From Patella vulgata (Eukaryota; Mollusca; Gastropoda; Patellidae), in NCBI RefSeq assembly GCF_932274485.2, contig NC_065883.2, positions 12,522,222 to 12,586,221 on the forward strand: a stretch of 64,000 nucleotides of DNA. Direction: 5' to 3'. The position numbers and the translations under genes are program-made. The notes under the pieces were generated by a model, which searched no databases, was not told the origin of the DNA, and was given only the letters and a program-made list of their open reading frames with translations. Positions within the stretch are counted from its first letter, which is position 1. Each line of letters starts with the position of its first letter. Shown here one piece after another: positions 43,867-52,760 of this stretch.

Positions 43867-46800
43867 ATTCTTATTAATAACATCTGATACAAATAATATC
43901 TAATACTTTTTGTTAGATTCTGACATATAGTCTACGTGTATACTTACGTGTACAGTAACGTTTTTTATCCGTTATATTCGTGTGACCCTTGGATGCCATC
44001 AGATTGAACCAAGAAAACTGAGCTTCAAATGGATTTCTCATTAACAGAACAGCACGTTTATAAGCTACCTTATCCTTCCGGCGGAGTTCATGAGTTTTTA
44101 TAACTATAACCGACCCATTAGTAACACCTTCCCCAACATAACCATTTTTGATAATAAACGGATCTCTATATATTGCTCCGGTATATATACCTGAAATATG
44201 TTAGACAAGGTTAGAATCTTTATACAGTTACCTTGTGTATACCTGAAACATATATGGTAATATATACCTGAAAAATATTAGACAATGTTAGGATCTTTAT
44301 ACAGTCCCCTCGTGTATATACCTGAAACATATATATATACTATTCAAAAAAAGTAGGGGATATTTGATTTTGGGGGCATAATACTAAAATATGCAAATGA
44401 CTACGAAAAAAGTCACTATAGAACCTAACAGAAGAAACATTTCCAGTTACATGTGACGCCCAAACGCACCAATAGCTACCGCATGGAATGCAGGTGATGC
44501 TTGGGATCATCATGGGGGTCCAACCCAAGATTTGCACGACTCTGACTTTGAATGTTACAGTCATTGTGGCATTGAATTCCAGGGTGGAAACATCAGTTTA
44601 ATTGTTTTAGTGACCAGAAAACAAATTTTGATATGCGTCGGCTTACCCAAAATGAAAGGTTACGTGCCCTTGGCATGCTACAGATCGGCACAACACAGGC
44701 GGTTGTGGCGCGGACGATGAATGTTTCTCAGTCTGTCATAAGCAGGCTATGGTCCACATACCGTGATACACAATCTGTACAGGACAGACCACGCTCAGGT
44801 CGACCAAGGGCGACAACTCAAGCCCAGGATCGATTTATCCGTACCTTGGCCTTGAGAAATCGTGTCATCACAGCAAATCAGATTAGCGCTCGTCTTCAAA
44901 CAGACACTGGTGTGAGAGTGAGTGGCCAGACGATTCGGAATCGACTGCATAGGGGTCACCTTCGCGCCCGACGTCCTCGCGTGATCCCTTGTTTGAGAGA
45001 TCATCACATTCAGGCAAGACGTCGTTGGTGTAGGGATCGTCAACACTGGGATAATCGACGCTGGAGCAATGTGATGTTTTCAGATGAGTCAAGGTTCACT
45101 GTTGATTTTTTGGACAGACGTAGGAGGGTGTGGCGTCGTCGAAACGAGCGCTTCCAAGACGTTAACGTCATCAGACATGATCGATTTGGGGGTGGTTCTG
45201 TTATGGTGTGGGGAGGCATAACTGTTGCTGGAAGAACGGCATTACGTGTTGTTGCAGGGCGTGTTACAGGCCAGTACTACCGGGACAACATCTTGGCAGT
45301 CCATGTTGTGCCGTTCGCACGACGTCATGGCCGCCGTTTCATCTTCCAGGATGACAACGCGAGATGTCACAGGACCAGGATCGTTACAGGTTACCTCCAA
45401 CAACAGAACATCACCACATTACCTTGGCCAGCACTGAGTCCCGACCTCTCCCCCATCGAGCATGTCTGGGACATGCTTGGACAGAGGTTACGTCAACGTC
45501 AACAACGTCCTGCCAATGTCCAAGAACTTGCTGCTGCGTTGCAACAGGAATGGGACAATCTGGACCAAAATGACCTTAGACGTCTCATTAGGAGTATGCC
45601 ACGTCGGATCAATGCTTGTTTGGCAAACAGAGGAGGATTTACCAGTTACTGACTTGGTTGTGATGCTGTGGTAACTTTGCTGTTTGACCCCGGGTATCAT
45701 TTTACCCTTATAATGGCCAGTCTGTGCCTTACTTAGTCTAACGATCATTTGGAATAAATCGATGAATGTGAACTTCATTTCATTTTGTCATTTGTTTCTT
45801 CGTCAGTTTCATTAGGTGACTTTAATAACACTTAAAAATCAAATATCCCCTACTTTTTTTGAATAGTATATATATTGATGGGAAGAGGTTATAGAACGGG
45901 ATTGGGTCATTTCAGAACCCGGCCCCCAAGAACTTTACGGGGCCCTTATTCACGAAAACTTAAACTAAGATACAATCGAAATTTTAAGAAATACTGCAAT
46001 TCGATTGGCTGACTAGTAAAATCATTTTGCATATATCCAATTTGCATATTGGTCAGCCAATCGAATTGCAGTATTTCGTAAAATTTCGATTGTATCTTAG
46101 TTTAAGTTTTCGTGAATAAGGTAAACACTATGTTTCTTAAAATCACTCGAAATGCATCATCAATGGACCCTGCTTATAGATCAAAGCAGGTATATCCTCT
46201 GAGGAGCCGCGTAGTAGACTCGGAGAGTAAGGCATTGTCTCGCTAACCAGGAGGTCTCCGGTACGCTCCTGGGTATTGCCCGAGTTAGTTCCTCGGAATA
46301 TTCCGGTGTAATTTCCCCTCGTCAGCGGCGCGGGCCACTATCCTGCAGAACGGCACTCAACCAGATTGCAACAGAACTGATTGGCACTCAAATTCTTGTC
46401 TCCATGTTGTCTGTTAGCATGGACTTCACCACGGATTTTGATATCGCATAAATATTGTTTTGCGTTGTGTTTTGTTTTGTTTTTTTTTTTTTTTGGGGGG
46501 GGGGGTTCAGACTAAAACTCAGGAAAATCGCGTTCTTCTTAATGTGTTTACACGTCATCTTTATATTTTGGGCGCTATCGCTCCTGATTTGTTGATCATT
46601 TACTTTATCTTTGTATGAGATATTGATATAAAATTAAATCAACTCCTTGAAAACACTATTAAATATTTTTCAAAGCCCCATTAATTTTTTATCCTTTCCA
46701 TTAAGAATTTTCATATGGCAAAGTTAACTCATTATACACCGTGTGTTTGTTCAATTGTGAAAGGGCAAATCAGCAGGGGCTAACGAGTATAAAATCAGTG

Positions 46801-47072
46801 TAATACGCACCTGTAGATTTTTGAAGTAAATGCCTTGTCCAGGTGTTACCTGAACCAGGGTAGCTAGCCAGAGCTGTCACAGGTAACGGTGGTTTGGCAA
46901 ATCCTAGCTTAGGGCAATTCTTAGGTTTTTCAATGATGTTGGAATATGACGTAACGCTCCTCGGGTGTAGTTTATAAACACAATACATACAGTAAATAAA
47001 TAGAATTAGTCCAGCAATCACTAGTGTTCTGTTCGACCTTCGTTTGGTCAACAATGTTCTGAAAACCGCCAT
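42877..47072 (-). CDS. WSCD-like sulfotransferase gene B
   Basis: Three exons: 47,072-46,811, 44,190-43,948 and 43,352-42,877. They sum to 981 bp (326 residues plus stop) with the same phases as gene A. Type II anchor (TLVIAGLILFIYCMYCVY), PAPS 5' motif ASYPGSGNTWTRHLL, VIKTH strand, RAVLLMRNPFEAQ (canonical RNP in the 3' motif), and FKGDMFVLFYDELL. The C-terminus after KERAKMLE is a new charged tail (RRKIVKEKNRDRHKSN) unlike genes A and D. Intron 1 holds a recent Tc1 element and a palindromic element, both absent from gene A. Intron 2 is only 595 bp. Exons are open; probably functional. Confidence 0.82.
43660..43862. repeat. SINE-1 dimer in gene B intron 2
   Basis: Same joint of reverse and forward pieces as 25,265-25,450 in gene A, with an expanded (CT)n tail at 43,830-43,862. 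Confidence 0.75.
43948..44190 (-). CDS. Gene B exon 2
   Basis: 243 bp between the acceptor atttcag|GTATATATACCGG and the donor TGTACAC|GTAAGT. Encodes NGYVGEGVTNGSVIVIKTHE and RAVLLMRNPFEAQFSWFNL. Confidence 0.83.
44191..44337 (-). repeat. Tandem duplication carrying the exon 2 acceptor
   Basis: The block atacctgaaa..tgttagacaa..gttagaatctttatacag is repeated. On the minus strand it gives further TTTCAGG acceptor-like sites at about 44,242, 44,268 and 44,320 beyond the true one at 44,190. Gene A has fewer such copies. Confidence 0.65.
44338..45868 (+). mobile_element. Tc1-like transposon, family 1, whole
   Basis: 1,531 bp with perfect inverted repeats of about 34 bp (tactattcaaaaaaagtagg onward), flanked by TATA, so the exact TA boundary is ambiguous by 2 bp. 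It contains one uninterrupted transposase. The second copy at 58,481 has the same length and about 14 base differences by eye. The undisturbed site is in gene A near 25,840. Confidence 0.95.
44633..45652 (+). CDS. Tc1 transposase (DD34E), intact
   Basis: 339 residues, usual Tc1 length. It binds the element's inverted repeats and performs cut-and-paste transposition at TA in the nucleus. N-terminal paired-like HTH (RLRALGMLQIGTTQAVVART; SQSVISRLW), GRPR hook (DRPRSGRPRA), second HTH (GQTIRNRL), RRRR-rich linker, then catalytic D in MFSDESRF, D in FQDDNARCH and E in SPDLSPIEHVWD, with 34 residues between the last two. GGGSVMVWGGI is the glycine-rich box. Start MRRLTQNERL fits the family. No breaks seen; it may be active. 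Confidence 0.93.
   Translation: MRRLTQNERLRALGMLQIGTTQAVVARTMNVSQSVISRLWSTYRDTQSVQDRPRSGRPRATTQAQDRFIRTLALRNRVITANQISARLQTDTGVRVSGQTIRNRLHRGHLRARRPRVIPCLRDHHIQARRRWCRDRQHWDNRRWSNVMFSDESRFTVDFLDRRRRVWRRRNERFQDVNVIRHDRFGGGSVMVWGGITVAGRTALRVVAGRVTGQYYRDNILAVHVVPFARRHGRRFIFQDDNARCHRTRIVTGYLQQQNITTLPWPALSPDLSPIEHVWDMLGQRLRQRQQRPANVQELAAALQQEWDNLDQNDLRRLIRSMPRRINACLANRGGFTSY
45944..46121. mobile_element. 178-bp palindromic MITE-like element
   Basis: Arms of about 70 bp (ccttattcacgaaaacttaa onward) are inverted with one mismatch around a short AT-rich centre. Gene A reads ctttacaggtaaac with no insert at the same place, so it is an insertion. No clean target duplication was found. Confidence 0.8.
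46208..46335 (+). repeat. SINE family 2 head fragment
   Basis: gagtaaggcattgtctcgct, ccaggaggtctcc and cggtgtaatttcccctcgtc; truncated after cgcggg. Confidence 0.6.
46811..47072 (-). CDS. Gene B exon 1
   Basis: 262 bp from ATG 47,072-47,070 to the donor CTACAG|GTGCGT. It encodes the cytoplasmic tail, membrane anchor, stem and the GSGNTW phosphosulfate-binding loop. Confidence 0.83.
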
Positions 47073-47645
47073 ATACATGTATGTGTGATTTGTCGAATAA
47101 TTGCTGAAATTAAAGCAAAACCGCCATATATGTGTGATATATTTAGTAATTGCTGAAATTAAAGCAAAACGGTTGACCATTAGAGAAGATTCCGTTAGAA
47201 AGATAGATAGATAGAGAAGTGAGAAGCGTGATTGTACCTTAAAATGACAAAGAAATTGACTGTACCTTGTTGGCTTGTGTTTCACGATTCAGTTGAATGA
47301 TAAGGTATATAATGTATGATACATACATATATATTATTATATCAAACAATATATGAATATCGTAACACGTGATTATTTCTACATTTGTTTTGTGATTTAA
47401 CATTTAGATTAAAGATACTTTCCCGCGTACAAAAGTTTGTGATTTGATGATATATTTTATTTGGACTAAAAACATATTCAAACTAATTAATCTATCAAAG
47501 ATTTGCTTCAAATCCGTCTCAAATCTGTGTGATTGGATGATATATTTGGACTAATAAATCTATCAAAAATTTGCTTCAAATCCTTCTCAAAACTTTGTAT
47601 TCGTCGGAATTAATAAACTGTTGTTAGACGTCATGTCTGTCAGCT
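47073..47645 (-). promoter_or_regulatory. Gene B 5' flank
   Basis: A 55-bp segment (tgctgaaattaaagcaaaac) is duplicated at 47,102-47,170. From about 47,205 the sequence jumps to the equivalent of 11,287 in copy C, so the small open frame region is missing here. It ends where a SINE-2 begins. Confidence 0.55.
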
Positions 47646-47647
47646 CA

Positions 47648-47992
47648 ACGGGGATCACGTGGGTAATTTGGTAAGACGCTGGCTCGCTAGCCGGGAAAGT
47701 TCATCCAGATTTTCCAGCGTGGTTTCCCCTTGTCAATGATGCAGGACGGAGGGCCTGACAATGACAGCTGTCTAGTCGTTCGTGTGGGACGAAAAACTGA
47801 GGTCCCGTGTACACATTGGCATGCACGTAAAAGATCCCTTGACAGATGGAATTCGATATAAGAGTAGGTCGTAGTGCCGCTGTCCGGGCAAAATTTCCCT
47901 CATAGCACACTGTATGGCGTATGCCCGTCTTCATTAGCCCAGTTCGGAGCAGAACAGTAAGACGTTAAACCCCATTTCATTTCATTTTCATT
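47648..47992 (+). repeat. SINE family 2, near full length
   Basis: Head ggggatcacgtgggtaattt, gtaagacgctggctcgctag, body ggacgaaaaactgaggtccc, tail gacgttaaaccccatttcat and a (CATTT)n end. Confidence 0.8.
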
Positions 47993-48033
47993 CCAATGTA
48001 ATCGGCTGTGTTCGTAGGTTCCTGTTTGGGTTG

Positions 48034-48165
48034 TTTTATGATGCAGTGATTCCCTCCGAGTGTTCGGTGCTAAGTTGTTTTATGATGCAATGTTTCCCTC
48101 CGAGTGTTCGGTTCCAAGTTTATGATGCAGTGATTCCCTCCGAGTGTTAGGTGCCAAGTTATATT
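48034..48165 (+). repeat. 44-bp tandem repeat, three units
   Basis: ttatgatgcagtgattccct followed by ccgagtgttcggt recurs at a 43-44 bp spacing. Confidence 0.88.
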
Positions 48166-48920
48166 GTTTATGATGTTTCAGTACCTCTGGTCATATTATA
48201 TTATTTAGTGATCATAGGCCTATTGTTCATTCATTACTTGTGTGTCAGTATACCTGATTCCCTATATATCGACGCTGATCGTGTACACGTGTGTTGTTTC
48301 GATTATTGGACATACCTGTCAACAACTCGGGAAAGGATTCCTTATAGTCACCCTTTAGCTGACACTTACCCATTAAAAAAAACCCTCCCTGGATAACATA
48401 TCAGTAGTCCAAGTTCCATTAGTGAGTCTTATTTGGACACAGATCACTAAAGATTTCCCCATTGACTCCAATGTTAATTCTCGTATCTTAGACCGGCTCT
48501 TACTTTTTCCCAAATTTTCGTTGGGTAGAACGCTTTCTACCACAGATGGAGCAACATGTGGAACCACTTGCCCAAAAGCACGTATGAGGTTCTTCATGAA
48601 AAACTTGAGATACACAAGCTGGAAGTAGAGACAAGTAAACATGCAATTTCAGGCCCTACATTTCAACGTAACCAACCTCTCAACTCTTGTATCCTTCCGC
48701 ATCAAAATTATGAATATTCACCAAAACTTGGCAGAAAATGTATTTTCAAACCCTTTTCCTCAATTCTACACCAAAAAGTCAACAAAAATCGCCATGCAAA
48801 AGGGGGAAAAAAAGGGAGAGGAAGACTAAAAATAGCTTTGGCCCTTGTTTCGGGGTGACGGCGTAGGAATATTTGGTGATGGGTGACGGCGTAGGAATAT
48901 TTGGTGATCTGTGTCCATTT
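48166..48920. other. Stretch without recognised gene
   Basis: Several 60-100 codon frames exist on both strands but none has a recognisable domain or paralogue. A 28-bp direct duplication (gggtgacggcgtaggaatat) lies at about 48,853-48,908. Confidence 0.35.
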
Positions 48921-48925
48921 AGATG

Positions 48926-49489
48926 AAGTTATATTTATAGCACGGCCGAGGGGTTAAACCTGTTAACGAATGAAGCGTGCTATAAGTGACTTGTAACATT
49001 GACAACAGCTCAACAGCTTAGTGTTATTGCACAGAAAACCCACCCACTTCTCTATATGATTTCTACTAAAACTAGTGTTAACCAGCAAAAGTGTGCAATA
49101 ACATTGAACATGTCTAGTTATTGCACGGTTAAGCTCCACCCAATCTACTAGAGGGAAAAGTTGTAACATGGATGGGAAATCTTCCATTGTTCTTTTCGTT
49201 GAATAAGCAGATTGTTTTCCCTCTGGTAGATTGGGTGGAACTTAACCGTGCAATAACTAGACATGTTCAATGTAATTGCACACTTTTGCTGGTTTACACT
49301 AGTTTTAGTAGAAATCATATAGAGAAGTGGGTGGGTTTTCTGTGCAATAACACCGTGCATGGTGAGCAGTTGTCAATGTTACAAGTCATTTATAGCACGC
49401 TTCATTCATTAACAGGTTTACCTACCCCTCGGCCTTCGGCCTCTGGTTAAATCTGTTAACTCATGGAAGCCGTGCTTTAAATATAACTT
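48926..49489. mobile_element. Foldback element, 564 bp
   Basis: Two arms of about 230 and 275 bp are near-perfect inverted repeats with a spacer of about 55 bp: for example agaaaacccacccacttctc on the left against its complement on the right, and ttgcacggttaagctccacc against ggtggaacttaaccgtgcaa. Outer ends are aagttatattta and taaatataactt-type. No coding capacity. Confidence 0.88.
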
Positions 49490-49885
49490 ATTGAACTCCA
49501 ACTGTTTTTTGATAATATATGATATTAGCTATTCACCTCTATAAGCACGTATTCGCGTGTATTATAATTACAGGCTTAATAAATCCCATATGTTATAGAC
49601 AATGTAGACTTGGCCCCATAGAGATGAATAACAAACTGATATATAGCCCTTCAGACCTTTATCAGCGTAAAATATCAAATTATTACCTATGTATTATTAT
49701 TATTAGATTAATGTATATTTTTTTGTTATTTTTTTAGTGATGTTTTGTTTCAATGAACAAATAGTATAAATGTTGACGGTCATAGAGATATAAAATATTA
49801 ATCAAGGTTTCGCATATCGGTGTAAATTAAATAAAATATCTTAGTAGGCAAGAATGCCGTTTATAAAGATGAGAAGTCAAATGGC
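49490..49885. other. AT-rich spacer
   Basis: 49,760-49,880 matches the complement of 5,420-5,545 (ggtttcgcatatcggtgtaa, aaaatatcttagtaggcaag), the flank of the SINE-2/R1 repeat. No gene. Confidence 0.5.
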
Positions 49886-50285
49886 GTTCAACATCCTACT
49901 GTTCTGCCCCCTACTGGACTAATGAAGACGGGTATATGCCAAACACTATGCTATGTGGAAAAGTTTGCCTGGACAGCGGTGCTACGGCCTGAAATTATAT
50001 CGAATTCCAACCGTCAAGGATATCGGTCCCACCCAAACGACTAGACAGCTGTCTTTGTCAGGCCACCTGTCCTACACAACTGACAGGGAGAAACCACGCC
50101 GGAAAATCCCGAGAAAGTTTCTCGGCCACCACCGAGACCTCCAGGCTAGAGAGCCAGCGTCTTACTCACTGAGTCACCGCCGCTCCCTCCTGCGATACAC
50201 TCTCTAGTACAACTGATGCCCATTTCCAGCAAGGCGGTGGTTCCAGAATACAAAACATGTAGATTGACAAACAGACGAAGAGAAA
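49886..50285 (-). repeat. SINE family 2 with R1 piece, reverse
   Basis: Tail ggcgttcaacatcctactgt, body gacagctgtctttgtcaggc, head gcgtcttactcactgagtca, then the R1 segment aaggcggtggttccagaata to about 50,285. Same composite as at 5,030-5,545 in inverse orientation. Confidence 0.75.
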
Positions 50286-50299
50286 GAAATCAATTATGC

Positions 50300-51635
50300 C
50301 CTTACATGTATCCTACTCTGACAGTGGCGGATACAGGAATTTTCACAGGAGGAGGTTTGCCAGATTCCTGTTAAGGACATTTGACAGTTGACAATGCATG
50401 ATGCCATCATCGTCTCTAAATTACGTAGGCATACATACACACTGGGCTTTTTAAGGAGAGAAATCCAACACCCTGTTTGATGTCAATTTTTATAACGATT
50501 TAATAGGATCAAATTGTGATTCAACTTCATTGAAGCAAGGCATTAATTGTGATATCATATAATGTTTATATAATTATTTCGCGCTTTGAATGGTCATCCC
50601 ATCCCATCATCTGATGATAAAGAAGGATAAAGCACACGACCGTTACACTTTGCTCATAAAGTGTTGTTTTACAACCCCCCCCCCCCCTTTTTCACTCCTA
50701 TCTGGATCCATCCACCCCTGTAAGGAAAATAGCGACTAAAATGTACAATCCTAGAGCTATCATCAACCATATCTTATGCAAAACTATCTTTCCATTCGTT
50801 TTCACTGACACTCTTTGTTCTTAATTTGCTTTGTTCCAATAATAATTTGGGGATCACGTGGCTAAGTGGGTAAGACGCTGGCTCGCTAGCCTGGAGGTCG
50901 GGTGTTTGATCCCTGCATTGGCCGAGAAAGTTCATCCAGATTTTCCGGCGTGGTTTTCCCCTTGTCAGTGATGCAGAACGGAGAGCCTGACAAGGACAGC
51001 TGTCTAGTCGTTCGGATGGTACAAAAAACCGACGTTCCGTGTACACATTGGTGTGCACGTAAAAGATCCCTAGGCAGTTGGAATTCGATATAAGAGTAGG
51101 CAGTAGTGCCGCTGTCCGGGCAAAATTTCCCTCATAGCACACTGTATGGCGTATGTCCGTCTTCATTAGCCCAGTTTAGGAGCAAAACAGTAGGACGTTA
51201 AACTCCATTCCATTTCATTTCCAATGATAATTTATTAAACTTACAGATTTATTTAAAAAAAAAAAAAAAATGGCGACCATGACAGAGGATCCTAATTTTT
51301 CGTCCCATCTGAACGACTAGACACTGTGCTTGCCAGGGCTATGGCTTAATGTGACTGTTGGACAAAATTTATATGAAGTTAACACATATTCAACGACCAA
51401 TTTTAAATTGATTTTAACATTTATTGTAGACATAATATCAATATACAAAATATTATGCCATATATATAAAATCGATTGTAATGTACAGAGTTTTATTTAC
51501 ATATTTAAGGCTAATAATAATAATTATAAATCTATATCATTTAAGTTTACAAGGAGATTGGGTTTTAACTTCCACACAAAACAAGTAGATAATACGAGGA
51601 TTAACTTTTGGAATTTTTTTTTGGCTTTACCTCAT
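50300..51635 (-). repeat. Second copy of the gene A 3' flank
   Basis: 50,300-50,720 matches 21,200-21,590 and 51,290-51,630 matches 21,750-22,085, same order and orientation. A SINE-2 lies between. No sulfotransferase exon follows, so only the flank is duplicated or the exon was lost. Confidence 0.7.
50851..51225 (+). repeat. SINE family 2, full length
   Basis: Clear head ggggatcacgtggctaagtg, A-box-like and B-box-like (gtgtttgatccctgc) parts, complete body, and tail aggacgttaaactccattcc. About 375 bp; the best full-length example together with 51,872. Confidence 0.85.
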
Positions 51636-51871
51636 TTATTAGCTTTGCCGTGGGGTTCGTTATAGTATGACATTCACCCTAGCCTCATCATATCCTCTAT
51701 CTTTACGGTCGTGAAAAGAAAAGAAACTATTTTACGAGACAAGCACGACCATGTACTGACTTAATTAATCACGATACGTAAGTACAATAAATTGTATCCC
51801 GCGGAACTTCTTATCTATACTAGGATCGAGTGTGGGATCTCTAAGTTTGTAAGTGAGTACTTTACATGAAA

Positions 51872-52212
51872 TTAAATGGGGTTTAACGTCCTACTGTTCT
51901 GCTGCCACTCGGCTAATGAAGACGGGCATACGCCATAGATTGTGCTATGAGGGAAATTTTGCCCAGATTGCGGCGCTTAGGCCTACTCTTAGGTCAAATT
52001 CCAACTGCCAAGGGATCATTTACGTGCACGCCAATATGTACACGGGACCTCGGTTTTTCGTCCCATCCAAATGACTGTTCTTGTCAAGCCCTCCGTTCAG
52101 CACCATTGACAAGGAGAAACCACGCCGGAAATTCCCAACACGGGGAGCGAACTTGCGACCTCCAGGCTAGCGAGCCAGTGTCTTACTCACTTAGCCACAG
52201 TAGCTCCCCGAG
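51872..52212 (-). repeat. SINE family 2, full length reverse
   Basis: Tail aaatggggtttaacgtccta at the left, head gcttactcact-type complement ending agctcccc at 52,208. Confidence 0.85.
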
Positions 52213-52620
52213 TACTTTATGCTGAGCCCCCGTGGCTTCCACTTAGTAACAAGACCAAGTAACTACACTGCTTAAAGCTAGATTTTTTTTAAAAAAAGAA
52301 ATGCAATGGATTTATTATCAAATCACGGCAGCGACACTTTGGCTATTTTATGACCCCTGCGCGTGTGTCGCTGAGAATGGCGATTTCCCCATCTGCCATA
52401 TTGGTAGCTTCGGTTATCAAATATGCACCATATGTTTTCTAGATACAAAATCCATATTTCAACCAGCGGAGGAATTTCGTTTTAAACTGCCCGAAACTAA
52501 TTAACAGTCAAAATGTTGAATATCTCGTCGCGTAATGACCTCGTAGGCTATTACGCCCAAGGAATTGTGGGCCCCTCCGCTTCCGGTGGCGCAACATTGC
52601 CTGCATTAAGATGTCGGCTA
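52213..52620. other. Stretch without recognised gene
   Basis: A 67-codon frame at 52,301-52,504 shows no known domain. Nothing else seen. Confidence 0.3.
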
Positions 52621-52624
52621 TAAT

Positions 52625-52760
52625 GAAATGGGGGGGGGGGGGGGGGGGTAGCGTCCTACCTACGGCCTACTCTTATTTCGAATTCCCACTGTCATGGGTT
52701 CTTTTACTCGCACGCCAATGTGTATACGGGGCCTCGGTTTTTCCCGGCTATGTTGGAGGT
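52625..52760 (-). repeat. SINE family 2 fragment with poly-G
   Basis: A G run replaces the tail, then ctacggcctactcttatttc, cgcacgccaatgtgtatacg and gcctcggtttttccc. Head missing. Confidence 0.65.

Noticed and set aside
48166-48396. An 81-codon membrane-like protein
   Set aside because: Hydrophobic composition from T-rich DNA, no domain and no support from any duplicate.
50851-50930. A tRNA gene in the SINE-2 head
   Set aside because: It has A- and B-box-like parts, but no foldable anticodon arm was evident and it is the 5' end of a dispersed SINE.
49886-52212. Protein genes in 80-130 codon frames of this region
   Set aside because: They coincide with SINE-2 copies and recur wherever the SINE occurs in the same orientation.
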